A program made the translations under genes and the position numbers. The notes beneath the pieces were generated by a model. The model was not told the DNA's origin. It did not search any database and saw only the letters and a program-made list of their open reading frames with translations. This document shows positions 39,916 to 50,859 of a DNA stretch of 64,000 bases, piece by piece. Numbering within the stretch: position 1 is the stretch's first letter; every line of letters starts with the position of its first letter. Origin of the DNA: Weeksellaceae bacterium (GTDB taxonomy: Bacteria > Bacteroidota > Bacteroidia > Flavobacteriales > Weeksellaceae); the NCBI GenBank assembly GCA_019459455.1, contig JAIBEX010000021.1, forward strand, positions 124,001 to 188,000. Reading direction: 5' to 3'.

Positions 39916-40707
39916 ATGAAAAACAGCATATACTTCCTTCTGATCTTCCTGGCCCTTGGTTCCTGCAAGCCGAAGGAGAACATGGTCTATATGGAAACCG
40001 ACCGCACGCTGGCCGAACAGCAGGTACAGCAGGCCGTTTTTGAAGGCTCCCGTCTTCAGTCCGGTGATCTTCTGGACATTAAAGTAACGGCCTTTGACGA
40101 GTACGCCGTCCGTCCCTTTAACCTGCACTCCATGAATCAGGTTACCGCCACAGGCGAAGGCGGCAATACCTCCTCAACTCAGACCGCACCACCGGGCTAC
40201 CTCGTCGATAATGAAGGCTATATTTTCTTCCCCGTCCTCGGCAAAATTTTTGTAAAAGGCATGACGATGGCGCAGCTCCGCGCGGATCTTGAGCAGCGGC
40301 TGTTGCAGTATCTCTCCGATCCCCTCGTTTCTATACGGCAGCTTAATTTCAATGTTACGGTACTGGGTGAAGTGAAAAACCCCGGGCAGTATACCAGTGC
40401 TTCCGATAAAGTAACCGTGCTGCAGGCCCTCGGCATGGCCGGAGACATGACCGACTATGGCGACCGCACGAAGGTCAAACTGATCCGCCATGCCGACGGC
40501 GTGGATCAGACCCATATCATCGATTTTACCGACAAAAACATCACGGCTTCGCCTTACTACTATATGCAGCAGAACGATGTGCTGTATATTGAGCCGGATG
40601 TCATCAAAAGGAAATCCGCCAATGTGGACCCGAACCGCAACCTGGCCTTCCAGATCGGGGGCATTGTGCTGGCACTTGCTTCCGTTATCATTACTTTAGC
40701 ACGATAA
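39916..40707 (+). CDS. wza: Polysaccharide export outer membrane lipoprotein (Wza-like)
   Basis: The 263-residue product has a lipoprotein signal (L-I-F-L-A-L-G-S-C with the acylated Cys at ~17). A polysaccharide export domain (S-G-D-L-L-D-I-K-V, V-D-N-E-G-Y-I-F-F-P-V-L-G-K-I) follows, then a SLBB domain (F-N-V-T-V-L-G-E-V-K-N-P-G-Q-Y). A hydrophobic C-terminal helix (I-G-G-I-V-L-A-L-A-S-V-I-I-T-L) completes it. It forms the outer membrane channel for polymer export with the Wzc-like kinase whose gene starts 8 bases on. The length and C-terminal helix are the usual Bacteroidota form. Confidence 0.92.
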   Translation: MKNSIYFLLIFLALGSCKPKENMVYMETDRTLAEQQVQQAVFEGSRLQSGDLLDIKVTAFDEYAVRPFNLHSMNQVTATGEGGNTSSTQTAPPGYLVDNEGYIFFPVLGKIFVKGMTMAQLRADLEQRLLQYLSDPLVSIRQLNFNVTVLGEVKNPGQYTSASDKVTVLQALGMAGDMTDYGDRTKVKLIRHADGVDQTHIIDFTDKNITASPYYYMQQNDVLYIEPDVIKRKSANVDPNRNLAFQIGGIVLALASVIITLAR

Positions 40708-40715
40708 TTTTTTTT

Positions 40716-43052
40716 ATGGATTTAACGGAAAAACTGACGGAAAAGAAGGACAGTGGGGAAGTCAAAAGACAAATACAGCGTTACCTCCGCTGGTGGCCCC
40801 TGTTTGTGGGCTGCGTTTTAGTGGGTCTTACCCTTGCGTGGATCTTCCTTCGGTATGCCACGCCTCAGTATATGAGCAAGGCTTCGGTGTATGTGAAGAT
40901 CAGTTCCGGTAAATCCGGTGGCATGACCGGCCTTCAGGATTTCCAGGATATGGCTTTACCGTCAGGACTTACCACAAATGAGGTGGACAATGAACTGTCG
41001 GTAATCGTTTCCAAGCCGCTGCTTTATAATGTGGTAAAGGCGCTGAAGCTTGAGATCAAAGCCATCAATGAAGGCAAAGTTAAAGAGGCCGAGCTTTATG
41101 AAAACAGCCCTGTGCAGGGCGAAATCAACGCCCTTAAAAATGCGCGTGCCTTCCGCAGCCAGACCTATACCATTACAAGTAGTGGCGGCTCAGTCTTCAC
41201 CCTGAAGGATGATACGCAAGAGATCAAAGGCTCCTATGGAAAACCGGTGTTGACGGATTTCGGTAGCTTTACGTTGACCCGCAATGCGGCTGCGAAGTTT
41301 GAAAAACCTTTAAAACTTATCGTTACCAATCCACGGGTGGTGGCAGATCAGATTGAAGCATCCATTTCGGTTATTATCCCGCAGAAAAAATCCTCGATAA
41401 TGGAGTTGAGCCGAACCGGTGTGAATCCCGTACGGTCTGAAGACATCCTCAACGAACTGATCCGCCAGTACAACGGTGACGCCATCAGGGACAAGAATGC
41501 GGAGGCAGTGGCCACAGCCGAATTCATTGATGAACGGCTGGACCTTATCACAAAGGAACTCGGCGGCATTGAAAGCCGCAAGGAGAATTTTAAATCAGCC
41601 AATAAAATCGCGGATCTCCAGGTGCAGGCCGAGTTAAGTTTGCAAAATGCAAGTGATAATACCAAAAAACTGATGGACATAGGCACGCAGCTCGAGATGG
41701 TGGATTCGGTCCTGCGGATTGCCAACTCCTCGGCCAACGACCAGCTCCTGCCTACGAATGTCGGTATGCCCTCTGGCCTCGATGCCGTTATCAATGAATA
41801 CAACCAGCTCGTTCTGACGCGCAACCGTACGCTCAGACAGGCCACGCCATCGAATCCTGCCGTGCAGCAGTTTAATCGGGATATTTCCTCCATGCGCAGC
41901 CTCATCCGCGAAAACCTGAGGAAATCAAGAACAAGCCTGCAGGTCAGCATGGGCCAGGTCCAGGACCGGATATCCGAGTCCGGGGTTGCGATAAGCAAGT
42001 TCCCTCAGCAGGAGCGTGTTTTCCGCGATATCGAAAGACAGCAGAACCTGAAGGAGGCGCTTTTTCTTTATCTTCTGCAGAAAAGGGAGGAAACCTCCAT
42101 TGCCCTATCAGTCAATACCCCCAAGGCTAAGGTCGTTAATCCAGCCTACACCCTGGCCGAACCCGTTACGCCGAAAAAGGATATCGTATATCTGGCCGCG
42201 GCCCTGTTGGGGCTTTTGCTTCCGGGCGCATTCCTTTACACCCGTTTTGCTCTTGATACTTATGTACACAGCCGACGGGAAATTCGCCAGCTCCTGCCGG
42301 ACATCCCGGTTGTGGGCGAGATCCCGAATGCCGGCGAAGGCGGGGACGACGTGGTGAAGAAAAACGACTTTTCCTCGTTTGCAGAGTCCTTCCGGATTAT
42401 GCTGACGAATATGAAATTTATATTGAAGAAACCAGCTGTAGGCAAAGCGTCCGTTATTATGGTATCCTCCTCCGTAAAAGGTGAAGGCAAGACGACAATT
42501 TCGGTAAATACGGCGCTGACCCTCGCCCAGAACAGGAAGGTCCTGCTTATTGGAGCCGATATCAGGAACCCACAGTTCAAAAGGTTTATGAACCTTTCCA
42601 CGGTTGGACTTTCCGATTTTCTGGCTTCCGATGACCTGACGGCTGAAACCTATATTGAGCCTTCCGGTCTCAGTGAAAACCTCGACGTGATCGCGAGTGG
42701 CAGCATTGCGCCGAACCCGACCGAACTCCTGGCCAACCCGAAATTCGGGACCGTCGTGGAGGACCTGAAATCGCGTTACGACTATATCGTCATAGATACG
42801 GCACCGATGCTGATGGTGAGTGATACGTTCAACCTGCTCGAATATATGGACCTGCTGCTCTATGTAATGCGGGCGGAGCATACCGAAAGGGATATGCTTG
42901 AGTTCGCCTACCAGATCTACCGTGAAAACGCACGAGACCGCTTCGCCATTGTACTTAACGATGTTAAGAATATGCACCTAAGCTATGGTAATAAATACGG
43001 CTACGGCTACTATACGGAAGAACCAAAGAAAAAAAAATGGTTCCAGTTTTAA
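40716..43052 (+). CDS. wzc: Polysaccharide co-polymerase/tyrosine autokinase (Wzc-like)
   Basis: The 778-residue product has a membrane helix at ~30-47, a large periplasmic Wzz-type domain with coiled coils to ~490, and a second helix (I-V-Y-L-A-A-A-L-L-G-L-L-L-P-G-A-F). The cytosolic BY-kinase domain has Walker A S-S-V-K-G-E-G-K-T-T, Walker A' L-L-I-G-A-D-I-R and Walker B Y-I-V-I-D-T-A-P. The tail is a tyrosine cluster (Y-G-N-K-Y-G-Y-G-Y-Y) that is autophosphorylated in such kinases. It controls chain length and assembly of the exported polymer. Confidence 0.95.
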   Translation: MDLTEKLTEKKDSGEVKRQIQRYLRWWPLFVGCVLVGLTLAWIFLRYATPQYMSKASVYVKISSGKSGGMTGLQDFQDMALPSGLTTNEVDNELSVIVSKPLLYNVVKALKLEIKAINEGKVKEAELYENSPVQGEINALKNARAFRSQTYTITSSGGSVFTLKDDTQEIKGSYGKPVLTDFGSFTLTRNAAAKFEKPLKLIVTNPRVVADQIEASISVIIPQKKSSIMELSRTGVNPVRSEDILNELIRQYNGDAIRDKNAEAVATAEFIDERLDLITKELGGIESRKENFKSANKIADLQVQAELSLQNASDNTKKLMDIGTQLEMVDSVLRIANSSANDQLLPTNVGMPSGLDAVINEYNQLVLTRNRTLRQATPSNPAVQQFNRDISSMRSLIRENLRKSRTSLQVSMGQVQDRISESGVAISKFPQQERVFRDIERQQNLKEALFLYLLQKREETSIALSVNTPKAKVVNPAYTLAEPVTPKKDIVYLAAALLGLLLPGAFLYTRFALDTYVHSRREIRQLLPDIPVVGEIPNAGEGGDDVVKKNDFSSFAESFRIMLTNMKFILKKPAVGKASVIMVSSSVKGEGKTTISVNTALTLAQNRKVLLIGADIRNPQFKRFMNLSTVGLSDFLASDDLTAETYIEPSGLSENLDVIASGSIAPNPTELLANPKFGTVVEDLKSRYDYIVIDTAPMLMVSDTFNLLEYMDLLLYVMRAEHTERDMLEFAYQIYRENARDRFAIVLNDVKNMHLSYGNKYGYGYYTEEPKKKKWFQF

Positions 43053-43095
43053 GATATTGTTAAATACCTTATTACCTATTTAAAACCTAGATATA

Positions 43096-44098
43096 TTGAA
43101 ACAAAATCAATTGATCACACATGTTATTCTTACTGGAGGTGTTGGAAGCAGACTCTGGCCTTTATCTAGGAAAAGCTATCCCAAACAATATATTGAAATT
43201 TTCAATGGTGTATCCTTATTTGAAATGACAATTGAACGCAACCGCGGCATAGCTGGTAAAATCATTGTGGTGGGAAACGTGGACAACTCTCGTTTAAGCA
43301 GAATTATCTTAGAGAAATCTGGAATTGAATATATTGAGATTATTGAATCAACTCCGAGAAATACTGCTGCCGCTATAGCCTTTGCTGCTTTTGCCACGCA
43401 ACCTGATGATATCCTACTGGTAACACCCTCAGACCACCTTATTGAGAATAAAGCCAGTTATCTGGAGGCCGTAAAAGACGCGATTTCAATAGCAGTGGAG
43501 GGTAGTATTGTAGCCTTTGGTATCAAACCATGCAAACCCGAAACCGGGTATGGTTATATCGAATTTGATAGTGATAAAGTACTGGCATTTCACGAAAAAC
43601 CAGCCCTGGACAAAGCAATTGAATATCTGCAAAAAAATAGTTTTTACTGGAACAGCGGAATGTTTTGTTTCAAGGCAGCCGTATTCTTACAAGAATTGGA
43701 AAATTACGCACCGGAGATATACAAAAATTCCAAATTAGCTTGGGAGGCTAATAAAAAAGGGCATTTAAATTTGGAGATGTCATTAAGAATCCCATCCATA
43801 AGTGCGGATTATGCGGTGATGGAGTACAGTAAAAAGATTAAAGTTATACCTTCCCAATTTGGCTGGTCTGATTTGGGTTCTTTCGAATCGGTTTATGATT
43901 ATTTGATAAAATTAGGGCATCCTTCAGATGAAAATGGCAATATTACAATAGGCACTGAAATCCACACTTCTTTCATAGGACTTGAGAGTTGCATTTTTGT
44001 ACATACTACCGGCTTTTTTGATATTGAAAAAAGAGAAATCGCAGGACGTTAAAAAAATACACGAGCATTTAGAGGCAATACATTCAGATTTAATTTAA
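43096..44098 (+). CDS. manC: Mannose-1-phosphate guanylyltransferase, apparent frameshift near the end
   Basis: It makes GDP-mannose from mannose-1-phosphate and GTP. TTG start; nucleotidyltransferase motifs G-G-V-G-S-R-L-W-P-L-S-R-K-S-Y-P-K-Q-Y and A-F-H-E-K-P are seen. As read, the frame stops at 44052 (318 residues) with an odd tail, F-D-I-E-K-R-E-I-A-G-R. Dropping one T from the T-run at 44014-44019 gives L-I-L-K-K-E-K-S-Q-D-V-K-K-I-H-E-H-L, the expected family end, with a stop at 44096-44098 (333 residues). That leaves five bases before the cupin gene. Either the base is a sequencing error or the last residues are altered; the catalytic part is intact. Confidence 0.85.
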
Positions 44099-44103
44099 AA
44101 GAT

Positions 44104-44445
44104 ATGGAGCACGATAAAAGACCATGGGGAGAATATTGGGTATTGGAAGATGCGCCTACCCATAAGGTGAAAAGAATTTTGGTGTACCCCCGCGGACGCC
44201 TGTCCTACCAGTATCATCACCACCGTGCAGAAGTATGGACCGTGGTTTCCGGGGTTGGAAGAATCACAGTGGACGGAGTAATAAAAGATTATTCCGCAGG
44301 AGAAACTGCCATCATTCCCTTGGGAGCCAAGCACCGAATTGAAAATCCTTTCGCATCACCCTTAGTTTTTATTGAGGTGCAGCACGGAACCTACTTTGGA
44401 GAAGATGATATAGTTAGGATTGAAGATGACTATCAAAGAACTTAA
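44104..44445 (+). CDS. Cupin mannose-6-phosphate isomerase-like protein (type II PMI domain)
   Basis: The 113-residue single-domain cupin corresponds to the C-terminal half of bifunctional ManC/AlgA proteins: R-P-W-G-E-Y, then L-S-Y-Q-Y-H-H-H-R-A-E-V-W, then I-P-L-G-A-K-H-R-I-E-N. The HxH...E...H metal ligands are visible. It should convert fructose-6-phosphate to mannose-6-phosphate. Here it is a separate gene starting right behind manC, so the two activities are split over two polypeptides. Confidence 0.85.
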   Translation: MEHDKRPWGEYWVLEDAPTHKVKRILVYPRGRLSYQYHHHRAEVWTVVSGVGRITVDGVIKDYSAGETAIIPLGAKHRIENPFASPLVFIEVQHGTYFGEDDIVRIEDDYQRT

Positions 44446-44452
44446 TTAAAAA

Positions 44453-45406
44453 ATGATATATAGAAATTCAAAAATATATATTGCGGGCCATAATGGTATG
44501 GTCGGACGTGCCATCTGGAGGACTTTAATTGATAAAGGATATACTAATTTACTGGGCGTTTCCAGCAAGGAACTTGATTTGCGAAATCAACAAACAGTTG
44601 CCGCTTTTATAACAAAGGAGAAGCCTGAAGCAATTATTGACGCTGCTGCGAAGGTGGGCGGTATATTGGCTAATAATAATTTTCCATACCAGTTCCTTAT
44701 GGAAAACATGCAGATCCAAAATAATCTTATTGACAGCGCATTACAGGGTGGTGTGGAAAAGTTTATTTTTCTGGGGAGTTCCTGCATTTATCCAAAATTG
44801 GCCCCGCAACCTTTGAAGGAAGAATATCTGCTTACCGGTCCTTTGGAAGCTACCAACGAATGGTATGCCCTTGCGAAGATTTCGGGAGTTAAAGCATGTG
44901 AGGCTATTAGAGAACAATTTGAAAAAGATTATATAAGTCTTATGCCCACTAATTTGTATGGTACGTATGATAATTTTGATTTGAATTCCTCCCATGTTTT
45001 GCCTGCGATGCTGCGCAAATTTCATGAGGCGAAAGAGAATCACAATGCTCCTGTAACCCTCTGGGGAAGCGGAACACCAATGCGTGAATTTCTGTTTGTG
45101 GATGATATGGCTGAGGCTGTTGTCTTTGCTTTGGAAAATAAACTGCCGGAATCCCTTTACAATGTAGGAACTGAACAGGATTTGACCATTAAGAATTTGG
45201 CTGAAGTGATACAGACTATAACCGGACATCAGGGAGAAATTGTATGGGATGCGCGGAGGCCGGATGGTACGCCTCGTAAACTAATGGATATATCCAAATT
45301 GCATGCATTAGGCTGGAAACATAAGATCCAACTAGAAGAGGGAATACAAAAGACCTATGAATGGTTTTTGAACAATATAGATTCGTTTAAGCAAGTGGAA
45401 ATGTAG
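44453..45406 (+). CDS. fcl: GDP-L-fucose synthase
   Basis: The 317-residue short-chain dehydrogenase (epimerase/reductase) makes GDP-L-fucose from GDP-4-keto-6-deoxy-mannose. NADP-binding G-H-N-G-M-V-G-R-A-I sits at the N-terminus, and A-A-A-K-V-G-G-I-L-A-N-N is specific to the family. The catalytic S-S-C-I-Y-P and Y-A-L-A-K are present, as are G-S-G-T-P-M-R-E-F-L and the late W-D-A-R-R-P-D-G. It works with gmd, here placed downstream rather than upstream. Confidence 0.95.
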   Translation: MIYRNSKIYIAGHNGMVGRAIWRTLIDKGYTNLLGVSSKELDLRNQQTVAAFITKEKPEAIIDAAAKVGGILANNNFPYQFLMENMQIQNNLIDSALQGGVEKFIFLGSSCIYPKLAPQPLKEEYLLTGPLEATNEWYALAKISGVKACEAIREQFEKDYISLMPTNLYGTYDNFDLNSSHVLPAMLRKFHEAKENHNAPVTLWGSGTPMREFLFVDDMAEAVVFALENKLPESLYNVGTEQDLTIKNLAEVIQTITGHQGEIVWDARRPDGTPRKLMDISKLHALGWKHKIQLEEGIQKTYEWFLNNIDSFKQVEM

Positions 45407-45558
45407 ACATTTAACTAATCTTCACGTTTATTTTTATAAGAAATTTCATATAATTATCCATATAAAAATGATACAATCAGTACCTATAAAAATTAGAGAT
45501 AACGATACAACTACCTAGCAAAAATAAATTTGATTAAGCTTTTAAACAGAACAAAATC

Positions 45559-46686
45559 ATGAGTAATACATTGCCAAAAATAGCATTTATCACTGGCGTC
45601 ACGGGACAGGATGGGGCGTACTTAAGTGAATTTTTATTAAAGAAAGGGTACATCGTTCATGGATTAAAAAGACGTTCGTCTTTGTTTAATACAGACAGAA
45701 TTGACCACTTGTACCAAGATCCTCACATGGAAAATCAAAACTTCATATTGCATTACGGGGATATGACAGACAGCACCAACTTAATCCGCCTGATAAAAGA
45801 CATCCAGCCTGATGAAATCTATAATCTCGCTGCGATGAGCCATGTAGCGGTTTCTTTTGAAACGCCGGAATATACCGGAAATGCAGATGGTCTGGGTACT
45901 TTAAGGATCTTGGATGCTGTCCGTTTGCTGGGACTGGAAAAGAAAACGCGTATTTATCAGGCTTCCACCTCCGAATTATACGGAAAAGTACAGGAGGTCC
46001 CTCAATCTGAAACTACACCATTCTTCCCACGCTCTCCTTATGCGGTAGCCAAGATGTATGCCTACTGGATCACGGTAAACTACAGGGAAGCATACGGGAT
46101 GTATGCCTGCAACGGCATTCTTTTCAATCATGAATCTCCGATCAGAGGCGAGACCTTTGTAACCCGTAAAATAACAAGAGCCACAGCCAGAATCGCCTTA
46201 GGACTGCAGGACAAACTTTACCTGGGTAATTTGGATGCCCAGAGAGACTGGGGACATGCCAAGGATTATGTAAGGATGATGTGGATGATTCTGCAGGCAG
46301 ATGAAGCCGAAGACTGGGTAATTGCCACAGGGAAGACAACTCCGGTTCGGGATTTTGTGCGGATGAGTTTTGCCGAAGTCGGTATTGAACTGGAATTTAG
46401 GGGGGAAGGTATTGGAGAGAAAGCGTATGTCAAAGCCTGTAATGATGCCCGATTCCGAATCCAAATTGGAAAGGAAGTTTTGGCAGTTGATCCTAAATAC
46501 TTCCGGCCGACAGAAGTGGATCTGCTTATTGGTGATGCATCAAAAGCAAAAAACAAACTCGGCTGGGAATGTCAATACAACTTACAGGATCTGGTAAAAG
46601 ACATGATGCAGTCGGACCTGAAATTAATGCAGAAAGATCAGTATTTAAAAGACGGGGGATACAACACCCTTAATTATTTCGAATAA
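45559..46686 (+). CDS. gmd: GDP-mannose 4,6-dehydratase
   Basis: The 375-residue product makes GDP-4-keto-6-deoxymannose. Motifs: [14 protein letters not shown] at the N-terminus, [19 protein letters not shown], catalytic T-S-E and Y-A-V-A-K, and [17 protein letters not shown]. Length is typical (345-375). A 150-base AT-rich gap without features precedes it. Confidence 0.96.
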   Translation: MSNTLPKIAFITGVTGQDGAYLSEFLLKKGYIVHGLKRRSSLFNTDRIDHLYQDPHMENQNFILHYGDMTDSTNLIRLIKDIQPDEIYNLAAMSHVAVSFETPEYTGNADGLGTLRILDAVRLLGLEKKTRIYQASTSELYGKVQEVPQSETTPFFPRSPYAVAKMYAYWITVNYREAYGMYACNGILFNHESPIRGETFVTRKITRATARIALGLQDKLYLGNLDAQRDWGHAKDYVRMMWMILQADEAEDWVIATGKTTPVRDFVRMSFAEVGIELEFRGEGIGEKAYVKACNDARFRIQIGKEVLAVDPKYFRPTEVDLLIGDASKAKNKLGWECQYNLQDLVKDMMQSDLKLMQKDQYLKDGGYNTLNYFE

Positions 46687-46691
46687 CATTG

Positions 46692-47675
46692 ATGTTTACG
46701 ATACAATTAACAAATAATAAAAGTTTTTCCTGTACAGTAGATGATACCATATTGTTCAGTGCGCATAAGGAAGATATTGCGTTAAACTACAGCTGCAATA
46801 GCGGCCGCTGCCAGTCCTGTAAAGCAAAGGTCATCTCCGGCGATTCGGTACCGGTGGCCGAAGAATTGGGATTAACTGAAGAAGACAAGGCGGCAGGCTA
46901 CATTCTCTGCTGCGTGCGGAAACCTATTTCTAATTTACAGCTGGCTATAGAGGACCTCAGTGATTATCACCTGGAAAAAGTCCGGACAGTCCCGGCCAAG
47001 ATCAACTATCTCGCTAAAAAGTCAGACCATGTGATGGAACTCCATTTAAGAACGCCCCCCAATATGTCTTTTCGGTACCGCTCCGGACAATACCTGAATA
47101 TGATTAAGGGTGACTTTAGGAGAAGTTATTCCATAGCCAACAGCAACTCATCACCCGATCTTGTATTTTATATTAAGAATTATCCCGAAGGCCGTTTCAG
47201 CAGTTACTTGTTTAATGAAGCGAAAATAAATGATTTGCTGCGGGTTGAAGGCCCTTTGGGTACTTTTTTCCTTAGAAACACTCAGCAACAGAATATAGTC
47301 CTTCTCGCAACTGGAACCGGCATAGCGCCATTGATCGCCATATTGCAGGATATGGATGAAGATGCCCCTTCGTTTGGCAAAAAGAACATCTTCCTGTTCT
47401 ACGGTGGGCGTTTTGTGGAAGATCTTTTTTGGAAGCCACAGTTCAACAATATCGAAGTACATTTCTATCCGATTCTCAGCAGAAACACTCAGGAATGGAA
47501 TGGCGAAAGAGGATATATACAGGATGTTGTTATTACAAAGGGAATCGATTTGGCAGATGCCGTGGTTTATGCCTGTGGGTCCGAAAATATGATTCTCGAT
47601 GCAAAAAAAGTATTAACGGCGAATGGCCTGGTAGAAGACTGTTTCCACTCCGATGCCTTTGTAAGCACCAACTAA
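46692..47675 (+). CDS. CDP-6-deoxy-L-threo-D-glycero-4-hexulose-3-dehydrase reductase (E3, AscD/DdhD-like)
   Basis: The 327-residue product (ATG at 46692) feeds electrons to RfbH in 3-deoxygenation. An N-terminal plant-type [2Fe-2S] domain has C-N-S-G-R-C-Q-S-C and L-C-C at about residue 73. A ferredoxin-reductase FAD domain with R-R-S-Y-S-I-A-N and an NAD domain with L-L-A-T-G-T-G-I-A-P-L follow. It lies just upstream of rfbF-G-H, as in Yersinia and Salmonella clusters, and starts five bases after gmd. Confidence 0.9.
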   Translation: MFTIQLTNNKSFSCTVDDTILFSAHKEDIALNYSCNSGRCQSCKAKVISGDSVPVAEELGLTEEDKAAGYILCCVRKPISNLQLAIEDLSDYHLEKVRTVPAKINYLAKKSDHVMELHLRTPPNMSFRYRSGQYLNMIKGDFRRSYSIANSNSSPDLVFYIKNYPEGRFSSYLFNEAKINDLLRVEGPLGTFFLRNTQQQNIVLLATGTGIAPLIAILQDMDEDAPSFGKKNIFLFYGGRFVEDLFWKPQFNNIEVHFYPILSRNTQEWNGERGYIQDVVITKGIDLADAVVYACGSENMILDAKKVLTANGLVEDCFHSDAFVSTN

Positions 47676-47687
47676 TAAAAAAATAAT

Positions 47688-48464
47688 ATGAAAGCAGTTA
47701 TTCTTGCCGGAGGTCTCGGTACACGATTAAGCGAGGAAACAGTATCCAAACCAAAACCTATGGTAGAAATTGGGGGAAAGCCCATTTTATGGCATATTAT
47801 GAAAACCTACTCCCACTATGGGATCAATGATTTTATCATTTGCTGTGGTTACAAAGGCTATGTAATTAAAGAGTATTTTGCCAATTATTTTTTACACCAG
47901 TCCGACGTCACCTTTCATATGAAAGACAACAAAATGGTGGTACATGAAGAAAGAGCAGAGCCCTGGACCGTGACTTTAGTCGATACCGGGGACGATTCCA
48001 TGACCGGTGGGAGGCTCAAAAGAGTGGCAAAGTATTTAAAGGAAGAAGAAAGTTTTTGTTTTACCTATGGAGATGGTGTCGCTGATGTTAACATCAAAGC
48101 TCTTGTGGAATTTCACAAAGCCCATGGAAAAGATGCCACCCTTACAGCAACTTATCCACCGGGAAGATTCGGGGCTTTGGAAATTGTAGAAAGTGAGGTT
48201 CGACAGTTTCAGGAAAAACCCAGAGGTGATGGAGCTTTGATAAACGGAGGTTTTTTTGTGTTGTCCCCAAGGGTAATAGACCGAATATCGGATGATGGAA
48301 CGGTTTGGGAACAGGAACCCCTTAAAGGTCTTGCATCAGATAATCAGTTGATGGCTTTTAAGCACGAAGGTTTCTGGCAGCCAATGGACACGCTCAGGGA
48401 TAAAATGCATCTGGAGGAATTATGGGATTCAAATAAAGCGCCGTGGAAATTATGGAAAGAGTAA
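47688..48464 (+). CDS. rfbF: Glucose-1-phosphate cytidylyltransferase
   Basis: The 258-residue product makes CDP-glucose from glucose-1-phosphate and CTP, the first committed step to 3,6-dideoxyhexoses. The N-terminus has [13 protein letters not shown] and [17 protein letters not shown], close to the family pattern. G-D-G-V-A-D-V-N and the late F-W-Q-P-M-D-T follow. It overlaps rfbG. Confidence 0.96.
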   Translation: MKAVILAGGLGTRLSEETVSKPKPMVEIGGKPILWHIMKTYSHYGINDFIICCGYKGYVIKEYFANYFLHQSDVTFHMKDNKMVVHEERAEPWTVTLVDTGDDSMTGGRLKRVAKYLKEEESFCFTYGDGVADVNIKALVEFHKAHGKDATLTATYPPGRFGALEIVESEVRQFQEKPRGDGALINGGFFVLSPRVIDRISDDGTVWEQEPLKGLASDNQLMAFKHEGFWQPMDTLRDKMHLEELWDSNKAPWKLWKE

Positions 48465-49525
48465 AAGGAAAAGTAGATCCTTCTTTTTGGAAAGGTAAAA
48501 AAGTGTTTGTAACAGGGCATACCGGTTTTAAAGGCAGCTGGCTGGCTTTATGGCTGCAGTCGATGGGCGCGACAGTGAAGGGCTACGCGCTTGAACCACC
48601 TACGGATCCAGCTCTTTTTGTAGTGGCAAATGTGGGAGACCAAATGGATTCCCAAATAGGTGACATTCGGGATTTAGAGATTTTGCAAAAAAGCATGATT
48701 TCTTTTAATCCGGATATATTAATCCATATGGCAGCACAGCCATTGGTACGGCTGTCTTATCTGGAACCTGTTGAAACGTATACCACAAATGTTATGGGTA
48801 CCGTAAATGTCCTGGAAGCCGCAAGGTCTTGCCCCTATTTAAAGGCAATAGTATCTGTCACCACGGATAAATGTTATGAAAATAAGGAATGGGCCTGGGG
48901 TTACCGCGAGAATGAACCGATGGGCGGGCACGACCCGTACAGCAACAGCAAAGGTTGTGCGGAATTGGTAACCTCCGCGTACCGGCGTTCATTTTTTCAT
49001 ACTCCTGATACTGCTTCAATAGCTACTGCAAGGGCGGGGAATGTAATTGGCGGTGGAGACTGGGCAGAAGACCGGTTAATCCCCGACATTTTAAGGGCAT
49101 TTGAAAAATCGCAACCGGTGGTTGTCCGCAACCCGTTATCAACACGCCCCTGGCAACATGTTCTGGAACCCCTTTCCGGCTATTTGGTTTTGGCCCAGCA
49201 TTTATTTGAAGATGGAAGTGAATTTGCCGAAGCCTGGAATTTTGGACCTAAAGATGAAGATTGCAAACCTGTTAATTGGATTCTTGATAAAATGATGAAG
49301 GAATGGGGTAAGGATGCCCGTTGGGAATTGGATAGAAACAGTCATCCCCACGAAGCTGGATATTTAAAACTGGATTGTTCCAAGGCAGCCGCTCGTCTGA
49401 ACTGGCATCCTAACTGGAATTTGGACCATACGTTAGCTTTAATTGTCAACTGGCACCAGGATTGGCGCGCGGGGAAAAATATGAATGAAAAGTGCTTGCA
49501 GGAAATAGCAAGCTATAACAAATAA
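48452..49525 (+). CDS. rfbG: CDP-glucose 4,6-dehydratase
   Basis: The 357-residue product converts CDP-glucose to CDP-4-keto-6-deoxyglucose. Signature [16 protein letters not shown] is specific for Rfb[11 protein letters not shown] and the catalytic Y-S-N-S-K follow, and R-P-W-Q-H-V-L-E-P is typical. ATG 48452 overlaps the end of rfbF by 13 bases; a GTG at 48443 is the alternative start. Confidence 0.95.
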   Translation: MERVKGKVDPSFWKGKKVFVTGHTGFKGSWLALWLQSMGATVKGYALEPPTDPALFVVANVGDQMDSQIGDIRDLEILQKSMISFNPDILIHMAAQPLVRLSYLEPVETYTTNVMGTVNVLEAARSCPYLKAIVSVTTDKCYENKEWAWGYRENEPMGGHDPYSNSKGCAELVTSAYRRSFFHTPDTASIATARAGNVIGGGDWAEDRLIPDILRAFEKSQPVVVRNPLSTRPWQHVLEPLSGYLVLAQHLFEDGSEFAEAWNFGPKDEDCKPVNWILDKMMKEWGKDARWELDRNSHPHEAGYLKLDCSKAAARLNWHPNWNLDHTLALIVNWHQDWRAGKNMNEKCLQEIASYNK

Positions 49526-49533
49526 GATACAAA

Positions 49534-50859
49534 ATGGAGAGTAAAGAAATCTTAGAAAATCTTAGGAAGGAAATTGCAGTGCTTGTTGGACAATATACGA
49601 CAGAAGCATACAGACCCAAAGCTTTCGTGCCGGGAGAATCCGTAATCCCGCCAGCGGGTAAGGTGATAGGCAATGAAGAAATTCAGAATATGGTAGACGC
49701 CTCCTTGGATGGTTGGTTAACCACAGGGCGTTTTAATGCGGAATTTGAAAAAAAACTCGCTTCATTCCTGCAGGTCAAGCATTGTATTTCAGTGAATTCG
49801 GGCTCGTCTGCCAATTTGGTGGCATTCAGTACCCTGACTTCTTCGAAACTCGGTGAACGTGCAATAAAAAAGGGAGATGAAGTAATTGGTGTTGCAGCCG
49901 GCTTTCCTACAACCGTAAACCCCATAGTTCAATTTGGTGCGATACCGGTGTTTGTGGATGTTGACATACATACCCATAACATCAATGCTGATTTAATTGA
50001 AGCAGCGATTTCTCCTAAAACCAAAGCCATTATGCTGGCTCATACTTTGGGAAATCCTTTCAATCTTGACAAAGTAAAGGCACTTTGTGAGAAGTATAAT
50101 TTATGGTTGATTGAAGACTGTTGTGATGCATTGGGTGCCACCTATAACAATCAGTTGGTGGGCACTTTCGGGGATATTGCCACCTTGAGTTTCTACCCGG
50201 CGCATCACATTACCATGGGTGAAGGCGGCGCAGTTTTCACCAACAATGCCGAATTAAAATTAATCGCTGAATCATTCAGGGACTGGGGCAGGGACTGTTA
50301 TTGTGCACCAGGATGTGACAATACCTGCGGATGTAGGTTTGAACAGAAGCATGGTGACCTGCCGTATGGGTATGATCACAAGTATGTGTATTCCCATCTA
50401 GGATACAATTTAAAAATTACAGATATGCAGGCTGCATGCGGGGTTGCACAGTTGGACAGAGCAGCGGGTTTCATTACCAAGCGAAGGGAAAATTTCACGA
50501 TTTTGTATGATAGACTGAGCAGTCTCACTGATTTTATCGACCTGCCACAAGCTACGCCAAACAGTAACCCATCATGGTTTGGATTTCCCATTACTTTAAA
50601 AAAGGAATCCGGCGTGAACAGGGTTGATTTGCTACGTTTTTTAGACCAGAACAAAATTGGATCCCGATTGCTTTTTGCAGGAAATCTTACCAAACAGCCT
50701 TACTTTAAAGAAATTGAGCACAGAGTCGCGGGGGAGCTTACAAATACCGACATTACCATGAATGATACTTTCTGGATAGGAGTTTATCCGGCTTTAGGCC
50801 AAGAGCATTTTGACTTTGTTGGTGAAAAACTGGAAGAATTTTTTGGATTGAATTTCTAA
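49534..50859 (+). CDS. rfbH: CDP-4-keto-6-deoxyglucose 3-dehydrase (E1)
   Basis: The 441-residue protein is a PMP-dependent, [2Fe-2S]-containing dehydrase that removes the 3-hydroxyl. Like other E1 enzymes it has His in place of the usual PLP lysine ([14 protein letters not shown]). The cluster cysteines are in [13 protein letters not shown]. Length is typical (~437). Its electron donor is the E3 reductase encoded upstream. Confidence 0.97.
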   Translation: MESKEILENLRKEIAVLVGQYTTEAYRPKAFVPGESVIPPAGKVIGNEEIQNMVDASLDGWLTTGRFNAEFEKKLASFLQVKHCISVNSGSSANLVAFSTLTSSKLGERAIKKGDEVIGVAAGFPTTVNPIVQFGAIPVFVDVDIHTHNINADLIEAAISPKTKAIMLAHTLGNPFNLDKVKALCEKYNLWLIEDCCDALGATYNNQLVGTFGDIATLSFYPAHHITMGEGGAVFTNNAELKLIAESFRDWGRDCYCAPGCDNTCGCRFEQKHGDLPYGYDHKYVYSHLGYNLKITDMQAACGVAQLDRAAGFITKRRENFTILYDRLSSLTDFIDLPQATPNSNPSWFGFPITLKKESGVNRVDLLRFLDQNKIGSRLLFAGNLTKQPYFKEIEHRVAGELTNTDITMNDTFWIGVYPALGQEHFDFVGEKLEEFFGLNF

